From Salimicrobium humidisoli (lineage in GTDB: Bacteria > Bacillota > Bacilli > Bacillales > Halobacillaceae), in assembly GCF_002295105.1 (NCBI RefSeq), contig NZ_NSGH01000002.1, positions 124,001 through 188,000 of the forward strand: 64,000 nt of DNA, written 5' to 3'. Below the pieces are notes generated by a model. The model searched no databases. It worked only from the letters and a program-made list of their open reading frames with translations, and was not told the DNA's origin. Made by a program: the position numbers and the translations under genes. Positions 29,942 through 38,859 of the stretch are shown piece by piece; positions within the stretch are counted from its first letter, which is position 1, and every line of letters starts with the position of its first letter.

Positions 29942-31426
29942 TTACTCCTTAAGGACAGATTCAATGTATAATTCAGGGTTCATAACATAATCGGCGATAG
30001 ACGAAACCGCAGGATAGAACATCTCTGCACCCACACCGAGAAGAATGGAAAGGCTGAGAAGGATACCGATCGGCCAGGTCATCGCGCCCAGAGAAGGTTT
30101 CTGTTTCGGTAGCTCCATTATATCAGCTGCTCCCCAAAATCCTCCAATGAATATCCGGATCATGGAAAACAGTATCCCGAGACTGGAGATTAAAGCTACG
30201 ATTACAATCAGAATCTCTTCCTGATTCAGTCCTCCCTGAAGCAGCAGAAGTTTCCCTATAAATCCGCTGAAGGGCGGGATTCCTGCCAGTACCAGGGTGG
30301 ATAGAAAGAACATCCAGCCGAGAACCGGATAATGGTGGATGAGTCCTCCCATCTTCTTCAGATCGGACGTGCCGGCAGCATAAGTGACAGCACCGATCAG
30401 AAGGAATAAAACGGCTTTAATAATCATGTCATGGACCAGGTAGTAAATGGACCCGGCAATGGACGTTTCCGTGAAAATGCCGATCCCCATCAGCATAAAA
30501 CCGACAGCCGGAATTACATTATAGGCTATGATCAACTTCACGTTGTTCGTTGATAATGCTCCTATTACCCCGAATATCATCGTGAACATCGCCAGGTAAA
30601 TGAATAGAGTATGCGTCAAACCGACTTCATAGTTGAAGATGAGCGTGAACGTACGGAGGATGGAGTACACCCCTACTTTGGTCAGAAGCGCTCCGAACAA
30701 TGCGGATACGACAGCGTTAGGCACGGTATAGGAAGAAGGGAGCCAATAGTAAAGAGGAAAAACAGCCGCTTTTGTAGCAAAAACGAAAAACAGTAGTATA
30801 CCTATTACGGTAAGTACGCCCTGCTGTTCGACCTCACCCACTCTTTCGGCCGCCTGCGCCATATTCACTGTACCAACTACCGAATAAAGGAACGAAATAG
30901 TGGTCACAAAAAGCATAGAGGAGAACAGGTTGATCAAAATATACTTCAGTGACTCCCTTAACTGAGCTTTTCCGTTCCCGAGAACAATGAGTCCATAAGA
31001 AGCCATGAGCAGTACTTCAAAGAAAACGAACAGGTTGAAGAGGTCTCCGGTCAGGAAGGCTCCGTTCACCCCGGCAATCAGCAGGAAGAAAAAGCTGTAA
31101 AAGTAAAACTCTTCCTGGATCCGGGAAAGTGATTTCGGTGCATAAATGACCGCTGCCGCTGCTACGACAGCCGTGGTCATAGTCAGAAGGGAAGACAGGG
31201 GATCAGCCACTATGACGATACCGAAAGGCGCCTCCCAGCCTCCGACTTCAAGCACATAACTGCCTGATTCCTGTACATTCAAAAAGACGAAAATAGTAAG
31301 GGCCAGATGAAGCATCGTCGCTATGATTGAAAAAATTCTTGATGCAATTAAATTTTTGTGGAAGAAAGCTACCAGTATCCCTGCCAGAAACGGCAGGATG
31401 ATAGGCAGTACAGCTAAATTACTCAT
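29942..31426 (-). CDS. mrpD: Na+/H+ antiporter subunit MrpD
   Basis: A 494-residue, roughly 14-span protein of the proton-translocating family shared with complex I subunits NuoM/NuoN. The conserved membrane Glu lies in FVFFEVLLMASYGLIV, and the key Lys region in FATKAAVFPLYYWLP. It is one of two putative ion-translocating subunits with MrpA. It overlaps mrpC by 8 nt. Confidence 0.96.
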   Translation of the reverse strand: MSNLAVLPIILPFLAGILVAFFHKNLIASRIFSIIATMLHLALTIFVFLNVQESGSYVLEVGGWEAPFGIVIVADPLSSLLTMTTAVVAAAAVIYAPKSLSRIQEEFYFYSFFFLLIAGVNGAFLTGDLFNLFVFFEVLLMASYGLIVLGNGKAQLRESLKYILINLFSSMLFVTTISFLYSVVGTVNMAQAAERVGEVEQQGVLTVIGILLFFVFATKAAVFPLYYWLPSSYTVPNAVVSALFGALLTKVGVYSILRTFTLIFNYEVGLTHTLFIYLAMFTMIFGVIGALSTNNVKLIIAYNVIPAVGFMLMGIGIFTETSIAGSIYYLVHDMIIKAVLFLLIGAVTYAAGTSDLKKMGGLIHHYPVLGWMFFLSTLVLAGIPPFSGFIGKLLLLQGGLNQEEILIVIVALISSLGILFSMIRIFIGGFWGAADIMELPKQKPSLGAMTWPIGILLSLSILLGVGAEMFYPAVSSIADYVMNPELYIESVLKE

Positions 31427-31757
31427 AGTCGTTACCTCTCAGTTTTTCCATATTGTCCGTGTGATTTATCTTGGATGCCCGATAAGCTAATACTAGCAGG
31501 AGGCTGGTAACTCCGAAGCTGATAACGATGGAAGTAAGGATCAGCGCCTGCGGGAGAGGGTCGGTGTAATTTTCCACACCGTCGGTCAGCACAGGAGCAG
31601 CCCCTTCTTTCAACTTACCCATAGTAAGGATAGTCAAGTGAGCACCGTGTGAAACGAGCGCTGTTCCTATGACAATCCTCAGTAACTGTTTTTGGAGGAG
31701 GTTGTACACGCCGGTCATAAACAAGAGACCGGCGAGGACGGACATCACTATTTCCAT
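31419..31757 (-). CDS. mrpC: Na+/H+ antiporter subunit MrpC
   Basis: A 112-residue, three-span protein related to complex I subunit NuoK. It has GTALVSHGAHLTILTMG and the conserved Asp-Pro-Leu-Pro-Gln-Ala-Leu-Ile-Leu-Thr segment (DPLPQALILTSIVI). It starts 3 nt after the mrpA stop, leaving no room for mrpB, which sits here in other Bacilli. Confidence 0.95.
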   Translation of the reverse strand: MEIVMSVLAGLLFMTGVYNLLQKQLLRIVIGTALVSHGAHLTILTMGKLKEGAAPVLTDGVENYTDPLPQALILTSIVISFGVTSLLLVLAYRASKINHTDNMEKLRGNDYE

Positions 31758-31759
31758 TC

Positions 31760-34087
31760 TTATTCCTCCTTCTTATTCTTGATTTTGATCAGGCTGTAAA
31801 TAGCCATAGCTGCGATACCGAGAACGGCGATCTCAAAAATAGTATCCAGTCCCCGCATATCTACGAGGATGACGTTTACTATATTGTCTCCGCCTCCCAG
31901 TTTATAGGAGTTTTCGACAAAGTAACTGGAAATCGAATCAAACAACTTACTACTGTGGGAAGAGATCGCTACAGTGGTAACGAGCAACCCGAACCCTATG
32001 GAAATGATCCAGTTGGATATCTGATCCGGTCTGGATTCATCCCTGCTGTTAAGCGAAGGGAGGTGGTAGAATACCAGCAGAAACAGTGCTACTGTGACCG
32101 TTTCAATAATCAGCTGGGTAAGAGCAAGGTCGGGGGCCCGGTAGATGATAAACAGCATGGCAAGCCCGTACCCGACCACTCCTAGTATCAGAATAGCCGC
32201 AATCCGATTGTTCGTAAATATCGTCCCGAGCGCAGCAATAGCCATTGTGATCGCTACGATGATTTCAATCGTGGTGACTGGTGCAAGTTGTGATGTATCT
32301 ATCGCAAACCCATCCGTAAGGAAGAAAAACGAGAAACTGACTATTATAATAGCCCCGAGTATCAGTTTCATATAAAGAGCAAGAGAGCCGTTCATATACC
32401 CTCTGGTCAATTTCGTCGAGAAGGTCACAGACTTATCGACTGTGTAATCATAGGCCTTGTTCATGCTCAGTATACCCGGCACGTAGTTGTAGACGGTACT
32501 CCATCGAGGGATGGTCAACGCCAGTATCGTTCCGAAAGCCACCACCGTCAGAGACATGATGAGCGGAAGGTTGAACCCATGCCAGAAATATATATCCTTG
32601 GAAACGTCTCCGCCGTAAACGGCTGATGCTGCATGACTGATGAAAGGTTCATTGATGAAAGACGGGAATAGTCCGATAATCACTACGAGCAGCACCAGAA
32701 TCGCAGGAGAAATAAGCATACCCACAGGTGCTTCGTGCGGTTTTTTTGGCAGTTTTCCAAGGTTCGCCCGTCCCCGGAATGTTCCGAAGAAAAAGTACAT
32801 GGAATATACGAATGTAAAAATACTTCCAAAAACCGCCAGATAAGGAACGAGGCTTGCGACTATCGACGCAAACTCTCCCTGCCCGCTCAGATCCAGCGAT
32901 GATAAAAAGAACATTTCTTTACTGTAGAATCCGTTTAAAAACGGAAGCGGGAAACCTGCCATCGAAAATACGCCGAACATAGCCAGAGTCGCGGTCATCG
33001 GTAAGTAATTCATTAGACCGCCCAGCTTGCGGATATCCCGTGTTCCGGTTTCATGATCGACAATTCCCGCGACCATAAACAGACTTCCTTTGAAAGTGGC
33101 ATGGTTTAAAATGTGGAACATGGCTGCAAATACAGCTACTTTCGTACCAAATCCTAACATAGCCATAATCATACCAAGCTGACTAATGGTTGAGAAGGCC
33201 AGAATCCCTTTCAGATCCGTCTGTCTTACCGCCATATAGGAACCCCAGCACAAAGTGAGGATTCCGAAGCTGGAGACGATGATGAAAAACCATTCGGAAG
33301 AAGACAGCATAGGTGAAAAGCGGGCTACGAGATACAGTCCCGCTTTTACCATGGTAGCCGAATGCAGATATGCACTGACCGGCGTCGGAGCTTCCATAGC
33401 GTCCGGTAACCAGATGTGAAAAGGAAACTGTGCCGATTTTGTGAATGCTCCTAATAATAGAAGTGTAAGGATTAACGGGAAGAATTCACTATTTAAAATA
33501 GCTTCACTGTCACCCAGCATCTGCTGGATACTCGTAGTGCCGGTGATGGAGTGCATGAAAACGAGCGCCCCGAGAAGGCTGAGTCCGCCGAACACCGTAA
33601 TGAGCATCGACTTCAGAGCACCGTATCTGGAAGCGTGTTTGTGGTTCCAGAACCCGATCAGAAGAAATGAAGACAGGGAAGTGAATTCCCAGAAGCTGTA
33701 AAGTGCATATACGTTATCGGAAAGCACTACTCCGAGCATAGACCCCATGAATATCAGAAAGTAAACATAGAAGTGGCCCAGTTTTTCTGTCGTATGTAGA
33801 TAGTAAATAGAATACAGACCTACCAGTGTCCCTATACCTGAAATAAGAAGCACAAACAGAAGGCTTAAGCCATCCAGATGAAAAACCAGGTTCATGTCGA
33901 GAGAGGGAATCCAGCTGTAGCTTTTCGTTACGCTGCTGAAACCTCCTGCAAAGAAACTGGCAAAATAAATGAATATTATAAGCGGTACAATTGTAGCCAC
34001 TATACCTGTATGAAACTTTTCTTTCCATTTGCTCAGGAAAGGGATGAAAATAGCAATGATAAATGGTAATAATACGGGTAGTATCAT
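31760..34087 (-). CDS. mrpA: Na+/H+ antiporter subunit MrpA
   Basis: The largest Mrp subunit, 775 residues and about 20 spans. The N-terminal NuoL-like part holds YSFWEFTSLSSFLLIGFW (conserved Glu), GAFTKSAQFPFHIWLPDAME (key Lys) and LHSATMVKAG. The C-terminal part has the MbhD-type (IYRAPDLALTQLIIETVTVA) and MbhE-type (VNVILVDMRGLDTIFEI) regions. With 801 residues in B. subtilis MrpA, the length shows no added MrpB domain. The complex exchanges cytoplasmic Na+ for external H+, giving salt and alkali tolerance. GGGAGG precedes the ATG at a good distance. Confidence 0.96.
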   Translation of the reverse strand: MILPVLLPFIIAIFIPFLSKWKEKFHTGIVATIVPLIIFIYFASFFAGGFSSVTKSYSWIPSLDMNLVFHLDGLSLLFVLLISGIGTLVGLYSIYYLHTTEKLGHFYVYFLIFMGSMLGVVLSDNVYALYSFWEFTSLSSFLLIGFWNHKHASRYGALKSMLITVFGGLSLLGALVFMHSITGTTSIQQMLGDSEAILNSEFFPLILTLLLLGAFTKSAQFPFHIWLPDAMEAPTPVSAYLHSATMVKAGLYLVARFSPMLSSSEWFFIIVSSFGILTLCWGSYMAVRQTDLKGILAFSTISQLGMIMAMLGFGTKVAVFAAMFHILNHATFKGSLFMVAGIVDHETGTRDIRKLGGLMNYLPMTATLAMFGVFSMAGFPLPFLNGFYSKEMFFLSSLDLSGQGEFASIVASLVPYLAVFGSIFTFVYSMYFFFGTFRGRANLGKLPKKPHEAPVGMLISPAILVLLVVIIGLFPSFINEPFISHAASAVYGGDVSKDIYFWHGFNLPLIMSLTVVAFGTILALTIPRWSTVYNYVPGILSMNKAYDYTVDKSVTFSTKLTRGYMNGSLALYMKLILGAIIIVSFSFFFLTDGFAIDTSQLAPVTTIEIIVAITMAIAALGTIFTNNRIAAILILGVVGYGLAMLFIIYRAPDLALTQLIIETVTVALFLLVFYHLPSLNSRDESRPDQISNWIISIGFGLLVTTVAISSHSSKLFDSISSYFVENSYKLGGGDNIVNVILVDMRGLDTIFEIAVLGIAAMAIYSLIKIKNKKEE

Positions 34088-34134
34088 CTAAAGGTGCCTC
34101 CCTCAATCTCTCGTCCTTTTAGAATGTCTTCTCA

Positions 34135-34164
34135 ATTGTAATCAAAAACACAGTTATTATTCAA
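34135..34164 (-). promoter_or_regulatory. Promoter of the mrp operon
   Basis: On the minus strand: TTGAAT (34164-34159), 18-nt spacer, TACAAT (34140-34135), about 48 nt before the mrpA start. Confidence 0.65.
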
Positions 34165-34524
34165 CTAATCTTTCTTCCTGTGCAGCAGATACATACACCA
34201 TTTTGTTTATTTATTAAATAGGAAGAGACAGAGGGTTCGAGACTAATAAAAATTCTTTGCAGGGGACGGATTATCGGTTTTCCGGAACGCCTGAGCGTGT
34301 ACATATACATAAGTAGCAGTGTGAAACCAAAGGAACATAAGCGAAAAATAAGTGCCGGGTCATTGGAGAGGTTACTAACGGATGACATGTGAGGTACAAT
34401 AGGGTAGTTATCTGAACAGTAATTTAATAAAATAAAACAGAACAGTTAACATATAAACAATCATAGATTATCTGACATTATGAATGTCCCGGGGAGAGAA
34501 TCAGCTGTTAAGAATAGAATGGCT
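34165..34524. other. Divergent intergenic region between mrpA and yqeG, no gene seen
   Basis: About 360 nt, A/T-rich, between divergent promoters. I see only a short GACATT/AATGTC hairpin at 34474-34488 and a TACAAT without a good -35 near 34395. The open frames here (for example 34388-34161 on the minus strand) have no ribosome-binding site or recognisable protein features. Confidence 0.5.
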
Positions 34525-34553
34525 TTGAACCCTGAGCAATTTTTGTATATGAT
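34525..34553 (+). promoter_or_regulatory. Promoter of the yqeG operon
   Basis: TTGAAC, 17-nt spacer, TATGAT. Its start point, about 34560, supports the downstream GTG 34591 as the yqeG start. Confidence 0.75.
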
Positions 34554-34590
34554 TGAAAAGGTATATATCGGAACGGGGAGTGAGAAGCAG

Positions 34591-35094
34591 GTGTTTAATA
34601 TATTTATTCCTGACAGGCATGCAAACAACATTCTGGAAATAACTCCGGAAGAACTTGAAAAAGAGAATGTTAAAGGTATCATTACGGATCTCGACAATAC
34701 ACTTGTCGCCTGGGACGAGCCGGACGCTCCGGAGGAAATAATAGAGTGGTTCAAAAGGATGGGAGACGCTGGAATTGAGATAGTAATTACCTCCAACAAC
34801 AATGAGAACCGCGTCAAACTTTTCTCCGAACCTCTGGACAAGTCCTTTATCCATAGTGCCAGAAAACCACTGGCGCGGGCTTTTCAGAAAGCGAGAAAAG
34901 ATATGGGACTTAAGAAAGAAGAAATCATCGTAGTAGGGGATCAGCTCCTGACAGACGTACTGGGCGGGAACCTGGCCGGGTATTACACAGTACTCGTTAC
35001 CCCTATCGTAGACAGTGACGGGTTCTGGACGAAGATAAACAGAAGAATAGAAAAAGTCATTATGAAGAATCTCAAACATAAAGGAAAAATATAA
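34591..35094 (+). CDS. yqeG: YqeG family HAD-superfamily phosphatase
   Basis: A 167-residue HAD phosphatase of subfamily IIIA. The nucleophile motif is DLDNTLVAWD, motif II lies in VITSNNN, motif III has the Lys of SARKPLARAF, and motif IV is VVGDQLLTDVLGGN. Substrate is unknown. GTG 34591 (GGGGAG 10 nt upstream) gives MFNIFIPDRHANNI, aligned with B. subtilis YqeG. A longer frame from ATG 34480 would start before the predicted promoter. It heads the yqeG-yqeH-aroE-yhbY-nadD-yqeK-rsfS-yqeM cluster. Confidence 0.9.
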   Translation: MFNIFIPDRHANNILEITPEELEKENVKGIITDLDNTLVAWDEPDAPEEIIEWFKRMGDAGIEIVITSNNNENRVKLFSEPLDKSFIHSARKPLARAFQKARKDMGLKKEEIIVVGDQLLTDVLGGNLAGYYTVLVTPIVDSDGFWTKINRRIEKVIMKNLKHKGKI

Positions 35095-35110
35095 CATGGG
35101 AGGTCCAAAT

Positions 35111-36211
35111 ATGGACAAATTGATATGCGCAGGGTGCGGCGCGGAAATCCAGACGGAGGATGAATCGGCAGCGGGTTACGCTCCGAAGTCGGCACTCGAA
35201 AGAGAAACGGTGATCTGCAAGCGGTGTTTTCGGCTGAAACACTACAACGAAGTACAGGATGTCGATTACGACGATGACGATTTCCTGGAAATGCTGCAGC
35301 AAATTAACGATACAGACAGCCTGGTTGTACAGCTTATAGATATATTCGATTTTAATGGCAGTCTGATCCCCGGCCTGAATCGTCTGACGGGGAACAATCC
35401 TGTCATACTTGCGGCGAATAAAATGGATCTACTTCCGAAATCGGTGAACCTCAACAAAGTTGAGAAATGGCTGAGACGGGAAGCGAAGGAAGCAGGCCTT
35501 CTCGTGGAAGACGTCCATCTTATCTCCGCTTCCACGAACCAGGGGATCGACGAACTTGCCGAAGCGATTGAACAGAACCGGAGTCGGAAGGATGTATTTG
35601 TCGTGGGCACGACGAACGTCGGGAAGTCCACGCTTATCAATGAGCTCATCAACCGGTCGACAGGAATCAAGGATGCGATTACTACATCTTACTTCCCGGG
35701 AACTACACTCGGATTCATCGACATCCCGCTGGATGATCACAGCTCTCTATATGACACGCCTGGTGTAATTCAACGTCATCAGCTGGCACATTACGTTTCG
35801 GATGAGGATCTCAAACTCATCACTCCCCAGAAAGAAATTAAAGCGAAAATCTATCAGCTGAACGAGGAGCAGACCCTCTTTTTCGGTGGCCTGGCACGTA
35901 TGGATTTCGTTAAAGGGGAGCACTCTTCCTTTGTATGCTATCTTTCTAACCGTATACCGATCCATCGTACGAAGATGGAAAAAGCCGGGCATATCACCGA
36001 AAACAGGATAGGGGAAATGCTCGTGCCTCCGGATGAGAACTCATTATCAAAACTGCCTCAGTGGAAGCGGCAGACTTTCAGAGTTCCTGAAGGAAAACAC
36101 GATGTAGTCATATCCGGGCTCGGCTGGATCATGATTCCCGAGGGTGAAGTCACTGTCCACATCCATGCACCCGAGGGAGTGAAAATTTCCCTTCGCGAAT
36201 CACTTATTTAA
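35111..36211 (+). CDS. yqeH: Circularly permuted ribosome-biogenesis GTPase YqeH
   Basis: GTPase needed for 30S assembly, 366 residues as in B. subtilis. A treble-clef zinc finger (Cys6, Cys9, Cys36, Cys39) precedes a permuted G domain. The motif order is G4 NKMD (103-106), G5 SAST, G1 GTTNVGKS (166-173), then G3 DTPG. A C-terminal RNA-binding region follows. ATG 35111 lies 8 nt after GGGAGGT; the upstream ATG 35096 overlaps that site. Confidence 0.96.
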   Translation: MDKLICAGCGAEIQTEDESAAGYAPKSALERETVICKRCFRLKHYNEVQDVDYDDDDFLEMLQQINDTDSLVVQLIDIFDFNGSLIPGLNRLTGNNPVILAANKMDLLPKSVNLNKVEKWLRREAKEAGLLVEDVHLISASTNQGIDELAEAIEQNRSRKDVFVVGTTNVGKSTLINELINRSTGIKDAITTSYFPGTTLGFIDIPLDDHSSLYDTPGVIQRHQLAHYVSDEDLKLITPQKEIKAKIYQLNEEQTLFFGGLARMDFVKGEHSSFVCYLSNRIPIHRTKMEKAGHITENRIGEMLVPPDENSLSKLPQWKRQTFRVPEGKHDVVISGLGWIMIPEGEVTVHIHAPEGVKISLRESLI

Positions 36212-36228
36212 AAAGAGGGAGGTCTTAC

Positions 36229-37059
36229 ATGTTACAATTAGGATTGATCGGATCACCGCTCGGACACTCTTTATCCCCGTGGCTTCACAGCAATTTCCTG
36301 GAGCAGACAGGACTGAAGGGTGAATATCAGTTGATGGAGATTAAGCCGGAGAATTTCTCCGGGGAAATCAGCACGTTGAAAGACAGGGAAATGAACGGGT
36401 TTAATGTAACAGTTCCTTTCAAAAGAGAAATCATTCCGTTTCTGGACAGCATTGATGACCGGGCTTCCCATTTGGGAGCCGTAAATACAGTGGTAGTGCA
36501 AGATGGAAAATGGAGGGGGTATAACACTGACGGGGACGGCTATCTCGAATCAGTCCGTGCTGTCTACCCTGACATCATTTCCTCTGCCGAGAGGGTGCTC
36601 ATCATCGGAAGCGGGGGTGCCGCCCGGGGAATCGCTTTTTCTTTAAGTGGTTTATCGCTTAAAATCGACATTACGAATCGCACTCCCTCCAGGGCCGAAG
36701 AGCTGCTTTCGGATCTTCCGGAAGCTGTTCGGGGCCGCGTTTTAACACTGAATGAAGCTGCCCTTGCGCTGGATGAATATGATTGGGTGATCCAGACCAC
36801 TTCAGTGGGAATGGCACCGAAGCCGGAAGAAATTCCGATTGATGTAAAGAAAGTGAAAGAAGATGCTTTGTTCAGTGATATAGTGTACAGGCCGCTTGAG
36901 ACCCGATTTTTGCTGGAAGCAAAAAGAAAAGGAGCTAGAGTTCATTACGGGCATCTGATGCTGCTTTATCAGGCTGCTTACTCATTTGCTCTTTGGACGA
37001 ACGAAGAAGTGCTGCCCGCTTCTTTAATAACAGAAATGGAATCGAAACTGGAAGGATGA
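36229..37059 (+). CDS. aroE: Shikimate dehydrogenase
   Basis: Reduces 3-dehydroshikimate to shikimate with NADPH in aromatic amino-acid synthesis. In 276 residues it shows GSPLGHSLSP, the catalytic Lys65 in NVTVPFK and Asp101 in NTDGDG, and the nucleotide-binding GSGGAARGI. Its place inside a ribosome-assembly/NAD cluster is conserved in Bacilli. Confidence 0.96.
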   Translation: MLQLGLIGSPLGHSLSPWLHSNFLEQTGLKGEYQLMEIKPENFSGEISTLKDREMNGFNVTVPFKREIIPFLDSIDDRASHLGAVNTVVVQDGKWRGYNTDGDGYLESVRAVYPDIISSAERVLIIGSGGAARGIAFSLSGLSLKIDITNRTPSRAEELLSDLPEAVRGRVLTLNEAALALDEYDWVIQTTSVGMAPKPEEIPIDVKKVKEDALFSDIVYRPLETRFLLEAKRKGARVHYGHLMLLYQAAYSFALWTNEEVLPASLITEMESKLEG

Positions 37060-37063
37060 TATC

Positions 37064-37354
37064 ATGCTCACAAGTAAACAAAAGAAACACTTAAGGAAAT
37101 TATCCCATAATATACAGCCTATATTCCAAATTGGAAAAGGCGGTCTGAACAGCAATCTGGTCGTTCAGATAGACGAAGCACTGGAGAAAAGAGAACTGAT
37201 TAAAGTCAGTATTCTTCAGAACTCGATGGAAGAACCATCTGTTGCTGCAGAAGAAATAGCGCAGGATACAGATGCTGAAATTGTACAGGTGATCGGAGGA
37301 ACGATCATCCTCTACAGAGAATCGGAAGAAAATAAAGAGATCGAGCTTCCTTAG
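37064..37354 (+). CDS. yhbY: CRM-domain RNA-binding protein YhbY (YqeI)
   Basis: A 96-residue CRM-fold protein, MLTSKQKKHLRKLSHNIQPI with the GxxG-type loop IGKGGLNSN. Homologues associate with pre-50S ribosomal particles. It starts 5 nt after aroE. Confidence 0.93.
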   Translation: MLTSKQKKHLRKLSHNIQPIFQIGKGGLNSNLVVQIDEALEKRELIKVSILQNSMEEPSVAAEEIAQDTDAEIVQVIGGTIILYRESEENKEIELP

Positions 37355-37369
37355 AAGGAGCGTACTTAA

Positions 37370-37939
37370 ATGGAGAAAATAGGTTTGTTTGGAGGTACGT
37401 TCGATCCTCTTCACATCGGTCACATGATTCTTGCAGAAGCTGTTCGGGAAGCTGAGAAGCTTGATGAGGTATGGTTTATCCCCTCTCACCTTCCTCCACA
37501 CAAAGAGAAAGCTTCCGTCAGCGGCAGGGATCGTATGGAGATGGTGAGGGAGAGCATCAGCCAGAATGAAAAGTTCAAAGTCTGTGATCTGGAGCTCCTG
37601 AGGGGTGATAAATCCTACACTTTGAAAACGGTACGTGAGTTGAAAGAACGGTATCCGGATAAAAAGTTTTCTTTCATCATAGGCGGAGACATGGTCGAGT
37701 CTCTCGGAAGCTGGTACCACATTGAAGAGCTTATGCAGGAGGTTTCGTTTATCGGAGTGAACCGGCCCGGTTACTCATTCGGAACTGATTATCCTGTGTC
37801 GAAGGTGGAAATTCCTCCTCTGTCTATATCTTCCAGTGAAATAAGGGGAAGGATGGAGAAGAATCTGACCATCCGCTATATGGTACCCGAGCCGGTTTAC
37901 TTTTATATCAAAAGGAAGGGTCTGTATGAACACGAATAG
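37370..37939 (+). CDS. nadD: Nicotinate-mononucleotide adenylyltransferase
   Basis: Makes deamido-NAD+ from NaMN and ATP. The 189-residue nucleotidyltransferase has GGTFDPLHIGHM near the N-terminus and the ISSSEIRGRM motif near the C-terminus. It overlaps yqeK by 14 nt. Confidence 0.96.
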   Translation: MEKIGLFGGTFDPLHIGHMILAEAVREAEKLDEVWFIPSHLPPHKEKASVSGRDRMEMVRESISQNEKFKVCDLELLRGDKSYTLKTVRELKERYPDKKFSFIIGGDMVESLGSWYHIEELMQEVSFIGVNRPGYSFGTDYPVSKVEIPPLSISSSEIRGRMEKNLTIRYMVPEPVYFYIKRKGLYEHE

Positions 37940-38510
37940 AGAAGTGCTGAAAGAGTTTGTCCGCCCTCATTTAACAGAGGAACGGTTCAGACACACCATC
38001 CGGGTGACGGATACTGCGCATCAGCTGAGTGGCAGATTCGGCGGAGACAGTGATAAAATTGAGGAAGCGGGTATGCTCCACGATTATGCCAAGTTCAGGC
38101 CGAAAGAGGAAATGGCCCGCTGGATTTCCGGGAGCGTGGAGCTGCCGAAGGATCTTCTGGATTATTCCCCGGTTCTCTGGCACGGACCGGTAGCTGTGAA
38201 GATGCTTGAGAAGGAATGGGGGCCGTTGCAGCCGGAGGTACGTACAGCCATCGCTTCCCATACGACGGGGAAAGCTCATATGTCCCTGTATGATAAAATT
38301 ATTTTCCTGGCCGATTATATAGAACCTGCCCGTGCTTTTCCGGGAGTGGAGGAAGTGAGGGAGATCGCCGAAGAGAGTCTGGACCAGGCCTGTCTCGCTG
38401 CCCTTACCAATACGATCGGTTTTCTGATGAAGAAGAAGCAGACCGTCTACCCGGATACGTTTCATGCTTATAACGAACTACAACGAAAACAGGAGGAACA
38501 TTATGGATAG
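37926..38510 (+). CDS. yqeK: HD-domain Ap4A hydrolase YqeK
   Basis: A 194-residue HD-domain phosphohydrolase; the metal ligands lie in RFRHTIRVTDTA, MLHDYAKF, LWHGPVA and KIIFLADYIEP. B. subtilis and staphylococcal YqeK cleave diadenosine tetraphosphate symmetrically to two ADP. It overlaps nadD upstream and rsfS (8 nt) downstream, so coupling is tight. Confidence 0.94.
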   Translation: MNTNREVLKEFVRPHLTEERFRHTIRVTDTAHQLSGRFGGDSDKIEEAGMLHDYAKFRPKEEMARWISGSVELPKDLLDYSPVLWHGPVAVKMLEKEWGPLQPEVRTAIASHTTGKAHMSLYDKIIFLADYIEPARAFPGVEEVREIAEESLDQACLAALTNTIGFLMKKKQTVYPDTFHAYNELQRKQEEHYG

Positions 38511-38859
38511 TAAAGAACTTGTGAAAATAGCGGCTCAGGCCTGCGACGATAAAAGGGCCAACGATATAGTTGCTCTGAATATGGAAGGAATTTCACTGAT
38601 CACTGATTATTTCCTGATCTGCGACGGTTCCAATGAAAGACAGGTGCAGGCTATTGCCAAGGAAGTGAAAGACCAGGCGGATAAAAATGGAATTGAAGTA
38701 AAGCGCGTAGAAGGAGAAAAGACAGGAAGATGGATTCTTGTAGACCTTGAAGATGTTGTATGCCACATCTTCCACAAAGACGAACGCGACCATTACAATC
38801 TCGAAAAACTATGGGGAGATGCCGAAACAATGTCACTTGAAGGAATAGCGAGTTCATGA
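38503..38859 (+). CDS. rsfS: Ribosomal silencing factor RsfS
   Basis: Binds uL14 on the 50S subunit and blocks subunit joining under starvation. The 118-residue protein has ITDYFLICDGSNERQVQAIA and WILVDLEDVVCHIFH, both RsfS signatures. ATG 38503 follows AGGAGG; the open frame upstream lies within yqeK. Confidence 0.96.
   Translation: MDSKELVKIAAQACDDKRANDIVALNMEGISLITDYFLICDGSNERQVQAIAKEVKDQADKNGIEVKRVEGEKTGRWILVDLEDVVCHIFHKDERDHYNLEKLWGDAETMSLEGIASS

Noticed and set aside
34161-34388. 75-codon minus-strand frame upstream of mrpA
   Set aside because: No Shine-Dalgarno, and it covers the mrp promoter.
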